Positions 1 to 3,803 of a DNA stretch of 5,699 nucleotides are shown here, piece by piece. The stretch is from Oscillospiraceae bacterium (GTDB taxonomy: Bacteria; Bacillota; Clostridia; Oscillospirales; Ruminococcaceae), in assembly GCA_900765125.1 (NCBI GenBank), contig CAAFQL010000132.1:1-5699 (forward strand), in the 5' to 3' direction. The translations under genes were made by a program, and so were the position numbers. The notes under the pieces were generated by a model. The model searched no databases, was not told the origin of the DNA, and was given only the letters and a program-made list of their open reading frames with translations. How positions within the stretch are numbered: the stretch's first letter is position 1; every line of letters begins with the position of its first letter.

Positions 1-179
1 CAGCGCCTGCTCCACACGAAAAAGAAACATTTGTGCTGAACGATATTGAAAATAAATTGATAATTGATTTTCGCAATCTAAGCCATCAAGGGCAGGATTA
101 CATACGGCAACAAATGTTTATGGCGAGGGAAGTTTATAAAAAAGATATTATATCTGAATCAGACTTAAATGTTGGATAA
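1..179 (+). CDS. 3' end of a probable XRE-type transcriptional regulator (partial)
   Basis: The reading frame is open from base 3 to a TAA at 177-179, giving 58 C-terminal residues; the 5' part lies outside the window. The visible piece contains LIIDFRNLSHQGQDYI followed by RQQ...AREVYKK. This resembles the C-terminal tail of many Firmicutes helix-turn-helix (XRE/Cro-like) regulators, in which a short linker ends in 'L...Y/FR.L...GQ..I' and a basic helix. The DNA-binding domain itself is not in view, so the family call rests only on this tail. No other frame stays open here. It is followed by about 490 bases without a gene and a strong terminator at 388-430, so it appears to end an upstream transcription unit. 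A regulator here could act on the repeats and palindromes just downstream, but that is inference. Confidence 0.5.
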   Translation, partial: APAPHEKETFVLNDIENKLIIDFRNLSHQGQDYIRQQMFMAREVYKKDIISESDLNVG

Positions 180-199
180 AGCAACGATATAGGAACTGG

Positions 200-240
200 T
201 TCCCATATCAAATGAATTTAGTTCCCATATTCCCATATCA
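200..240 (+). repeat. Three direct copies of TTCCCATAT
   Basis: TTCCCATATCA occurs at 200-210 and 230-240, and TTCCCATAT at 222-230. The second and third copies are back to back and share the T at 230. They lie about 20 bases after the stop codon of the upstream regulator gene. They may be regulator binding sites or part of an origin or attachment region; the spacing of the starts (22 and 8) is not regular enough to choose. Confidence 0.6.
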
Positions 241-264
241 TTTTCAACTATTCTTTTCTACTAT

Positions 265-376
265 GTTTAAAAGGTTGTTTAAATACCAGCGTTTAAAAAT
301 CAACGCATTTTCGGGATTTTAAACACTCAGAGCCACTATTTAAACACGATTTAAACGGCATTTATAGAATTTAAAC
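265..376. repeat. Seven TTTAAAC-type heptamers with a strand switch
   Basis: GTTTAAA occurs at 265-271, 277-283 and 291-297. Its reverse complement TTTAAAC occurs at 318-324, 339-345, 350-356 and 370-376. All seven share the TTTAAA core plus a G/C on one side, and the side flips between 297 and 318, so the array is three copies in one orientation facing four in the other across a 20-bp centre. Spacing between starts is 12 and 14 in the first group, and 21, 11 and 20 in the second. Iteron-like arrays of this sort are known from plasmid and phage origins, partition sites and cooperative operators. No replication protein is visible, so the role is open. Confidence 0.65.
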
Positions 377-502
377 GCAGAAAAATAAAACGCCCGGACT
401 TGAGCGGACAAGCTCATTTTCCGGGCGTTTCTTTTGACACGTCACATTCTATTCATTTTTATCATTTCATCTTATTACATTGCAAATATCACGCATTTTC
501 GG
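303..502 (+). repeat. 12-bp direct repeat ACGCATTTTCGG, two copies
   Basis: Identical 12-mers lie at 303-314 and 491-502. Each is followed by AGCCAC (at 331-336 and 510-515), although the distance differs (16 versus 7 bases). The two copies bracket four TTTAAAC heptamers and the bidirectional terminator. The paired composition suggests an old duplication or two sites for one protein. Confidence 0.5.
388..435. terminator. Strong bidirectional intrinsic terminator
   Basis: AAACGCCCGGA at 388-398 pairs perfectly with TCCGGGCGTTT at 420-430 (11 bp, GC-rich). An inner TGAGC/GCTCA stem (401-405 with 412-416) is separated from it by a small internal loop. The right side continues into TTTCTTTT, and the left side is preceded by an A-rich run (381-390), which gives a T tract for the opposite strand. 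It insulates the upstream regulator gene from the downstream units. Confidence 0.8.
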
Positions 503-523
503 TACTTTCAGCCACATTCAAGT

Positions 524-543
524 CTATTAAAGCCTATTAAAGC
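524..543 (+). repeat. Tandem 10-mer CTATTAAAGC x2
   Basis: CTATTAAAGC occupies 524-533 and again 534-543, followed by CC, with no change between the copies. It lies between the second 12-bp repeat and the palindrome at 572-602. No function can be assigned. Confidence 0.5.
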
Positions 544-571
544 CCTTTGCACCTTTTTTGTATTTCCCCTG

Positions 572-602
572 TCAACTCACAGTTCATGAAAGTACGAGTT
601 GA
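572..602. promoter_or_regulatory. Interrupted palindrome upstream of the first unit, possible operator
   Basis: TCAACTC at 572-578 and GAGTTGA at 596-602 are perfect 7-bp inverted arms. An 8-bp palindrome TTCATGAA (583-590) sits almost exactly at their centre. The element ends 11 bases before the first 28-bp shared motif. Nested dyads of this size next to a promoter are typical of repressor or activator operators; no T tract follows, so it is not a terminator. Confidence 0.4.
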
Positions 603-613
603 AGATTTCATTC

Positions 614-641
614 CGCACAAATAACAATTCCTTTTATGGAA
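614..641 (+). promoter_or_regulatory. Shared 28-bp element, copy 1 (candidate element-specific promoter)
   Basis: CGC at 614-616, A-rich N7, ACAA at 624-627, eight bases, then ATGGAA at 636-641. It lies 30 bases upstream of the ATG of the 130-aa membrane protein gene. The same arrangement with the same spacings occurs at 1122, 1954, 3247 and 4565. No TTGACA-like hexamer is found 16-18 bases upstream of the TTTTAT block, which argues against an ordinary housekeeping promoter. Confidence 0.6.
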
Positions 642-670
642 CCCTAACACAACGAAAGGAGAAATGAAAT

Positions 671-1063
671 ATGGGTGAAGAAATCAAAACATTGTTGGAA
701 GAGGAGATCAAGTCCGAAATAAAAAACTTGTCATCTCTGAAAGCCGGAAGCGAACAGCATTCTACAGCAGTGGAGGACTTAGCAAAGCTATATAAGCTGA
801 AGATCGACGAGGATAAGATTGCTATAGAGTATCTGGACAAGGACCAAAATCGTGAAAACGATAAGGAGTTCAAAGATGCTCAATTGAAGGAATCTGTTAA
901 AGATCGATGTGTAAGAATCGGTATAGCTGCTGCTGAACTGATACTGCCGTTGATGTTCTACGCTGTATGGATGAATAAGGGATTCAAGTTTGAAGAAACA
1001 GGAACTTACACCTCAAGAACATTTGGTGGTTTATTCAATCGTTTCAAACCAACTAAGAAGTAA
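671..1063 (+). CDS. 130-aa single-pass membrane protein with coiled-coil N-terminus
   Basis: This is a conserved-hypothetical protein of a type I associate with gut Firmicutes phages and mobile elements; its function is unknown. Residues 1-80 are highly charged and heptad-like (rich in E, K, D and L), suggesting a helical or coiled-coil segment. Residues about 82-101 (from VRIGIAAAEL to MFYAVW) form one hydrophobic membrane segment. The tail, GFKFEETGTYTSRTFGGLF then NRFKPTKK, is polar and basic at the end and looks conserved. The ATG is chosen because AAAGGAG at 655-661 stands about 9 bases upstream; the ATG at 664 is out of frame. The gene is alone in its unit, with a shared 28-bp element ahead and a terminator at 1078-1115 behind. 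By the positive-inside rule the topology is ambiguous, as both flanks are charged. Confidence 0.88.
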   Translation: MGEEIKTLLEEEIKSEIKNLSSLKAGSEQHSTAVEDLAKLYKLKIDEDKIAIEYLDKDQNRENDKEFKDAQLKESVKDRCVRIGIAAAELILPLMFYAVWMNKGFKFEETGTYTSRTFGGLFNRFKPTKK

Positions 1064-1077
1064 ACCGGTTCCAAAAG

Positions 1078-1115
1078 CGGAGAGTTCGTGTGAATAACAC
1101 GTTCTCTTCGTTTTT
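1078..1115 (+). terminator. Terminator after the 130-aa membrane protein gene
   Basis: CGGAGAG (1078-1084) pairs with CTCTTCG (1104-1110), including one G-U. CGTGT (1087-1091) pairs with ACACG (1097-1101). A TT/TT internal loop separates the stems and the apical loop is GAATA. TTTTT follows at 1111-1115. It lies 15 bases after the stop codon. Confidence 0.65.
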
Positions 1116-1121
1116 CTCCTT

Positions 1122-1149
1122 CTCCAAAATTACAAGCACTATTATGAGA
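1122..1149 (+). promoter_or_regulatory. Shared 28-bp element, copy 2
   Basis: CTC at 1122-1124, CAAAATT, ACAA at 1132-1135, eight bases ending in TATT, then ATGAGA at 1144-1149. This copy and the one at 1954 share an 11-base 3' end, ATTATGAGAGA. It opens the unit that carries the zinc-ribbon gene and lies directly after the preceding terminator. Confidence 0.6.
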
Positions 1150-1173
1150 GATATAAAAGCGCTTTTTATCTCT
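1147..1173. repeat. Near-perfect palindrome at the 3' edge of element copy 2
   Basis: AGAGATA (1147-1153) pairs with TATCTCT (1167-1173), and the interior AAAAGCGCTTTT (1155-1166) is itself a palindrome; only T1154 is unpaired. No T run follows, so this is not a terminator. In RNA it would be a hairpin at or very near the 5' end of a transcript that starts at the 28-bp element. In DNA it could be an operator. Confidence 0.55.
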
Positions 1174-1201
1174 TGATAAAATCATCTAAGTATAGTAAAA
1201 T
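1173..1201 (+). promoter_or_regulatory. Sigma-A-type promoter for the zinc-ribbon gene
   Basis: TTGATA (1173-1178) and TAAAAT (1196-1201) each match the -35 and -10 consensus at 5 of 6 positions and are separated by exactly 17 bases. Transcription would start near 1208, about 13 bases before the Shine-Dalgarno at 1221. The -10 hexamer lies inside the palindrome at 1187-1208, so the promoter may be repressible. Confidence 0.5.
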
Positions 1202-1208
1202 ATACTTA
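1187..1208. promoter_or_regulatory. Perfect 8-bp inverted repeat over the -10 hexamer (possible operator)
   Basis: TAAGTATA (1187-1194) and TATACTTA (1201-1208) are exact reverse complements separated by six bases. The site covers the -10 hexamer of the sigma-A-like promoter, the usual position for a repressor dimer. An mRNA hairpin is an alternative if transcription starts upstream at 1122-1149. Confidence 0.45.
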
Positions 1209-1236
1209 CTCAGAAATATCAAGGAGGTAATTTATA

Positions 1237-1521
1237 ATGAGCTTTTTTAACGACGCACAGATAGACGCTTTACTTACCGGAAGGTATATTTGCAGTGAGT
1301 GCGGGGCACTAATGGAATTTGAGAACGAGTGGGAGGACACGCTGGTATGTCCCCAATGCGGTAATTCCATTGATTCCGATCGCTATGGAATGAGCGATGA
1401 AGAATACGATGCTCTGTATCCAACTATGGAAGAAGTTTGCGGATATGACGATGAGGATGAAGAAGACGAATATTACGGAGAAACATACGATGACGTATGT
1501 GGAGAATTAAGCGACGATTAA
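1237..1521 (+). CDS. 94-aa zinc-ribbon protein with a strongly acidic tail
   Basis: Two Cys knuckles, C19-S-E-C22-G and C38-P-Q-C41-G, are 15 residues apart, the classic layout of a zinc-ribbon that binds one structural zinc. After residue 52 the protein is extremely acidic (runs such as DDEDEEDE at 71-78) and rich in Tyr. Zinc ribbons of this kind bind nucleic acid or proteins, and the acidic tail could mimic DNA or dock on a basic partner. No enzyme domain is present and the specific role is unknown. The start is firm: AAGGAGG at 1221-1227 stands 9 bases before the ATG. It is the first gene of its unit and is preceded by both a shared 28-bp element and a sigma-A-like promoter with a palindrome. 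A terminator-like hairpin separates it from the next gene. Confidence 0.88.
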   Translation: MSFFNDAQIDALLTGRYICSECGALMEFENEWEDTLVCPQCGNSIDSDRYGMSDEEYDALYPTMEEVCGYDDEDEEDEYYGETYDDVCGELSDD

Positions 1522-1545
1522 ACAAGATTATTATTAAGCGAGATG

Positions 1546-1580
1546 GAGTCCTGAAAAGGGCTCTTTCTCTTTTATTTTTA
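1546..1580 (+). terminator. Intercistronic terminator-like hairpin 1
   Basis: GAGTCCT (1546-1552), loop GAAA, AGGGCTC (1557-1563), with one G-U pair, followed by the pyrimidine-rich tract TTTCTCTTTTATTTTTA. The tract runs straight into the ribosome site of the next gene, so readthrough or partial termination is likely. It is close in sequence to the hairpin at 3456-3473. Confidence 0.65.
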
Positions 1581-1590
1581 GGTGAATACT

Positions 1591-1950
1591 ATGAGATATC
1601 ATTTTGATAAACCAGAAATATATCGGTCTATGTACGGCATTCACTACATTTGTGATCATCCGGTTTATAGTAGCTGCACTCTATATAAAATTGAAGATAA
1701 AGGATTAGCAGTGATACAGCAGAGATTTGATCCGAAAACTAAGAGTACATGGTGGGGTGAAATCGACCCATGGATCACAGATGCTTTATATCTGCACCCA
1801 GATTTCAAGAAATATTTCGATAAACGTTCCGGCTCTTGCACGGACAGGCTATACCCTACTGTAACTGTTCGTCAAATCATGTGGGCACTTAAAATGAAAC
1901 CTATCAAGCGAGAACGATGGGAAACAGTATTTGACAGGCGAGATACTTGA
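1591..1950 (+). CDS. 119-aa conserved hypothetical protein, aromatic-rich
   Basis: I recognise this as a small conserved family of Clostridia mobile elements but know no function for it. The protein begins MRYHFDKPEIYRSMYG and is rich in aromatic residues. Notable points are Cys at 21, 29 and 83, a WW pair at 54-55 inside STWWGEIDPW, and a C-terminal half with LYPTVTVRQIMWALKMKP then a basic RERWETVFDRRDT. There is no membrane segment, signal peptide or known catalytic motif; it looks like a compact cytosolic domain. The ATG at 1591 is preferred over the GTG at 1582, because AGGTG at 1580-1584 sits 6 bases before the ATG as a ribosome site. It shares a unit with the zinc-ribbon gene, separated by a terminator-like hairpin. 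The next shared 28-bp element starts 4 bases after its stop. Confidence 0.85.
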   Translation: MRYHFDKPEIYRSMYGIHYICDHPVYSSCTLYKIEDKGLAVIQQRFDPKTKSTWWGEIDPWITDALYLHPDFKKYFDKRSGSCTDRLYPTVTVRQIMWALKMKPIKRERWETVFDRRDT

Positions 1951-1953
1951 CTT

Positions 1954-1981
1954 CGCAAAAAATACAACGCTTATTATGAGA
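1954..1981 (+). promoter_or_regulatory. Shared 28-bp element, copy 3
   Basis: CGC at 1954-1956, AAAAAAT, ACAA at 1964-1967, eight bases ending in TATT, then ATGAGA at 1976-1981. It begins 4 bases after a stop codon and its 3' end merges with the tRNA-like sequence. A TTGACT lies at 1947-1952, but 19 bases before TATTAT and with no counterpart at the other copies. Confidence 0.6.
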
Positions 1982-2052
1982 GACAGTTAGCTCAATTTGT
2001 AGAGCACCACATTCCCGTGGAGGTCATCGGTTCAAAGCCGATACTGCCTCTC
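1978..2052 (+). tRNA. tRNA-like sequence, degenerate (mRNA leader or pseudo-tRNA)
   Basis: The tRNA core is 1981-2050. The acceptor stem AGACAGT (1981-1987) pairs with ACTGCCT (2043-2049) with one A-C mismatch. TA at 8-9 is followed by D-arm GCTC/GAGC with loop AATTTGTA, which lacks G18. The anticodon arm is CCAC/GTGG (2007-2010, 2017-2020) around a 6-base loop ATTCCC, about 3 bases short. The variable loop is AGGTC and the T arm is ATCGG-TTCAAAG-CCGAT, intact. There is no CCA, and the discriminator is C. Three more pairs extend the acceptor outwards (GAG 1978-1980 with CTC 2050-2052). No anticodon can be assigned with confidence. It starts where copy 3 of the shared element ends and is followed by a T-rich tract (2053-2067) and then a gene, so it may be a leader structure rather than a working tRNA. 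Confidence 0.55.
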
Positions 2053-2082
2053 TTAATTTTTATTTTTACGAAAGGAGTAATC

Positions 2083-2403
2083 ATGAGTATCGATGAACTT
2101 GAGCGTCTGTTATACGATATGTATCAAATGGATATTTGTATTCCGCCGCTTTTCGGAATGTGGAAAGATGAATTTGAGAATACAAGTTACTCTGTATGGG
2201 CAGTCAACGAAGTCAAAAATTATATTATTGAACAAATTCATCCTTATACGTACGGTACCATTGATGAATTCTGTGAATTAACTCGGGAATTCATAGCCAA
2301 AACCACACAATATTCTAAAATGAATCCAAAAAACCAACAAATATTTCAAGCTGTCAGAGATATGGCGATCAATATCTTGGAGCTTCTAGAAGCTATGAAA
2401 TGA
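2083..2403 (+). CDS. 106-aa conserved protein, paralogue A of the W..EF..SYS.WA family
   Basis: This is a small, mainly helical cytosolic protein of unknown function. Its core W27-KDEF-ENT-SYS-VWA-VNEV is matched by W24-CENEF-KRR-SYS-RWA-AYEI in the protein at 3501-3791, and both end in an IFQ-A...A..I..L helix (A: IFQAVRDMAINILELL). The two are therefore paralogues. I associate such 'YS.WA..E' proteins with Firmicutes mobile elements but know no assigned activity. The ATG is chosen because AAAGGAG at 2071-2077 precedes it by 5 bases; a longer in-frame start at 2017 would read through the tRNA-like T arm and has no ribosome site. The gene is followed after 18 bases by a DUF6353-like membrane protein gene, exactly as in the second copy, so the two products probably work together. 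Confidence 0.85.
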   Translation: MSIDELERLLYDMYQMDICIPPLFGMWKDEFENTSYSVWAVNEVKNYIIEQIHPYTYGTIDEFCELTREFIAKTTQYSKMNPKNQQIFQAVRDMAINILELLEAMK

Positions 2404-2421
2404 ATTCGAAAGGAGAAAGAT

Positions 2422-3243
2422 GTGAGTAAGAATCAATTATTTCAAAAAATGGCGCACAAGTCTGGGCTATTGTTCGGGAGATATCCCCCTATTGCTCTGT
2501 CTTGTATAGCGTCTATAGGCGTTGTGATAACAGCCGTTACCGCTGTTAAAGCTACACCCAAAGCTGTAGAACTTATCAAAGCAGACAGCAGAGAAAAACA
2601 TAGCGGTGATGCTTACGCCTATACTAAAAGGGAGGCGATCGCAGCAGCATGGAAATGTTATATCCCATCAGCAGTTTTCGGGATTTCTACCATAGCCTGC
2701 ATAATGGGTATTAACTCTCTGAACAAACGTCAGCAGGCAGCGCTAACCAGTGCCTACGCACTCGTTCAAAATTCTTATAAGGAATATAAAGACAAGCTAA
2801 AAGAGCTTTATGGTGAGGAAACACATAATACTATCATAGATGCAATCATTAAAGAAAAATGCGACGACGTCTATATTTCAGCACCGGGAGGTTTCTATAA
2901 TTCCACTTTAGATTTTGGCGAAAGTGTAGAACATGAGGTCACTCGAACTTTCTACGATAGCTTTTCTCAGAGATATTTTGAAACAACTATCGCAAAGGTT
3001 ATCGAAGCGGAATATCATTTAAATCGTAATTATATGCTTGGAGGTGACGTTACCCTAAATGATTTTTATGAGCTTCTTGGCTTAGAGAAAACTGACATAG
3101 GAAGTACGGTGGGCTGGTCGTCCTGTACCGGTATTCTGTGGCTCGACTTCAACCATCGTCTTACAACTTTGGATGATGGTATGGAGATATTTATTATCGA
3201 TATGGTTTTTGAGCCAACAGCAGACTGCATGGAAAATATTTAA
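2422..3243 (+). CDS. DUF6353-like two-span membrane protein, paralogue 1 (273 aa)
   Basis: I assign this to the DUF6353-type family from memory of its motifs; its function is unknown. Two hydrophobic segments are visible, at about 22-43 and 77-97, separated by a charged stretch, then a soluble C-terminal domain of about 170 residues. Motifs shared with the protein at 3804-4556 are AVKATPKA (41-48), AAWKCYIPSA (75-84), ALTSAY...KEY (107-122), RYF (184-186), LNDFYELLGL (212-221) and GW (231-232) followed by a DFN strand. Start: GTG at 2422 with AAAGGAG at 2410-2416; the overlapping ATG at 2420 stops at once. It follows paralogue A closely in the same unit. The stop lies 4 bases before the next shared 28-bp element, with no terminator between. 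The C-terminal domain has no recognisable catalytic motif. Confidence 0.85.
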   Translation: MSKNQLFQKMAHKSGLLFGRYPPIALSCIASIGVVITAVTAVKATPKAVELIKADSREKHSGDAYAYTKREAIAAAWKCYIPSAVFGISTIACIMGINSLNKRQQAALTSAYALVQNSYKEYKDKLKELYGEETHNTIIDAIIKEKCDDVYISAPGGFYNSTLDFGESVEHEVTRTFYDSFSQRYFETTIAKVIEAEYHLNRNYMLGGDVTLNDFYELLGLEKTDIGSTVGWSSCTGILWLDFNHRLTTLDDGMEIFIIDMVFEPTADCMENI

Positions 3244-3246
3244 ATC

Positions 3247-3274
3247 CGCATAAATTACATTTTACTTTATGAAA
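3247..3274 (+). promoter_or_regulatory. Shared 28-bp element, copy 4
   Basis: CGC at 3247-3249, ATAAATT, ACAT at 3257-3260, eight bases ending in CTTT, then ATGAAA at 3269-3274. It is the most divergent copy (ACAT instead of ACAA) but keeps both internal spacings. It starts 4 bases after a stop codon and 50 bases before the ATG of the 55-aa gene. The leader from ATGAAA on is short and unstructured. Confidence 0.55.
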
Positions 3275-3296
3275 AACTAAAAGGAGGTTTCGCTTT

Positions 3297-3464
3297 ATGA
3301 AAAGCACAAATTTGGTTAAAATTCTTGGTCTTGTTGCGACCGTAGTAGGTGCAGGAGCTACGCTTCTTACCAACTGGGTAGAGGAAAGACGAATGGAAGA
3401 AAAAATCGATGAACGCATTGACAAAAGGCTTGCCGAACTTAGCGATGAAGATGAGGAGTCCTAA
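3297..3464 (+). CDS. 55-aa single-pass membrane protein
   Basis: This short gene is supported by an excellent ribosome site (AAAGGAGG at 3280-3287, 9 bases before the ATG), a sensible protein and its position between a promoter-like element and a terminator-like hairpin. Residues about 7-27 (VKILGLVATVVGAGATLLTNW) are hydrophobic and Gly/Ala-rich, a single membrane helix. Residues 29-48 are highly charged and helical (EERRMEEKIDER then IDKRLAEL), and the end is acidic (SDEDEES). Similar tiny membrane proteins occur in Clostridia phages and elements; no function is known. Its stop codon is inside the 3' hairpin (3456-3473), so translation to the end would melt the hairpin and could influence readthrough into the genes at 3501 and 3804. 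Confidence 0.8.
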   Translation: MKSTNLVKILGLVATVVGAGATLLTNWVEERRMEEKIDERIDKRLAELSDEDEES

Positions 3465-3487
3465 CAAGGACTCTTTGTCTTTTTTAT
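3456..3487 (+). terminator. Intercistronic terminator-like hairpin 2, overlapping a stop codon
   Basis: A perfect 7-bp stem GAGTCCT (3456-3462) / AGGACTC (3467-3473) with loop AACA, followed by TTTGTCTTTTTTATTT. The TAA of the 55-aa gene is at 3462-3464. A terminating ribosome would cover the stem, which could link translation of the small gene to termination. Confidence 0.65.
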
Positions 3488-3500
3488 TTGCATTTGCTCT

Positions 3501-3791
3501 ATGTGTGACACAGCAGTATCGATCATACAGGAGTATATCGACAAACATTTTTTCAGCCCGTCTATCACCTGGTGTGAGAATGAATTCAAAAGGAGGTCGT
3601 ATTCCAGGTGGGCTGCTTATGAAATCATTGATCGAATTATGGACAAGCCTTTTGAAATGCCCGTATGCATTATTGAGAATTTCATGTTCGAAATGGCTAT
3701 GTATGCTTGTTACGGCGAGGACGAGCATCGTAGCTTTATATTTCAAACAGCAGTTGAAACCGCTGAAGAAATCATTTTGTTGTTTAACTGA
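3501..3791 (+). CDS. 96-aa conserved protein, paralogue B of the W..EF..SYS.WA family
   Basis: This is a paralogue of the 106-aa protein at 2083. It keeps the W24...EF...SYS.WA..EI core and the C-terminal IFQTAVETAEEIILLF helix, but is ten residues shorter and richer in Met, Cys and Phe in the middle (IIENFMFEMAMYACYG). It has no membrane segment despite hydrophobic stretches; the function is unknown. The ATG at 3501 fits the alignment with paralogue A (24 versus 27 residues to the core Trp) and no earlier in-frame start exists. Unusually for this window there is no Shine-Dalgarno: the 20 bases upstream are a T-rich tract from the preceding hairpin. Two other long open frames overlap it (one per strand) but show no homology. 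A DUF6353-like gene follows after 12 bases, and its ribosome site abuts this stop codon. Confidence 0.8.
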   Translation: MCDTAVSIIQEYIDKHFFSPSITWCENEFKRRSYSRWAAYEIIDRIMDKPFEMPVCIIENFMFEMAMYACYGEDEHRSFIFQTAVETAEEIILLFN

Positions 3792-3803
3792 AAGGAGAAA
3801 AAT

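Larger units (their letters stand above)
180..670. other. 490-bp gene-free, repeat-rich, AT-rich spacer
   Basis: No credible ORF lies here; the best short frame, ATG at 263, gives 19 codons with no Shine-Dalgarno. The stretch holds three TTCCCATAT repeats (200-240), seven TTTAAAC/GTTTAAA heptamers (265-376), a bidirectional terminator (388-430), a 12-bp direct repeat (303-314 and 491-502), a tandem 10-mer (524-543), an interrupted palindrome (572-602) and the first copy of the shared 28-bp promoter-like element (614-641). The cluster of short repeats in AT-rich DNA is what one expects of an origin, a partition or recombination site, or a multi-site operator. The sequence alone does not decide among them. 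Confidence 0.6.

Noticed and set aside
263..322. A 19-codon ATG frame in the spacer
   Set aside because: It has no ribosome site, and its codons are just the TTTAAA repeats.
200..376. CRISPR array
   Set aside because: The repeats are only 7-11 bases, spacers are irregular and the orientation changes; no cas gene is in view.
434..462. TTGACA with TTTTAT 17 bases downstream, a possible sigma-A promoter
   Set aside because: The -10 is weak (TTTTAT), it directly follows a terminator's T tract, and no gene starts within 200 bases; the 28-bp element at 614 better explains the start of the first unit.
634..873. A 79-codon minus-strand frame opposite the first membrane protein
   Set aside because: It is a Ser-rich translation typical of the complement of a Glu/Lys-rich coding strand, and the + strand gene has a clear ribosome site.
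1122..1149. True T7-type promoter
   Set aside because: The resemblance to the T7 consensus needs a one-base gap and is weak at the other copies, so only a general analogy is kept.
1173..1208. Riboswitch upstream of the zinc-ribbon gene
   Set aside because: Only simple inverted repeats are present, with no conserved aptamer core or expression platform that I recognise.
2017..2082. An upstream in-frame start for the 106-aa gene
   Set aside because: It would place codons in the tRNA-like T arm, lacks a Shine-Dalgarno, and the internal ATG at 2083 has a good one.
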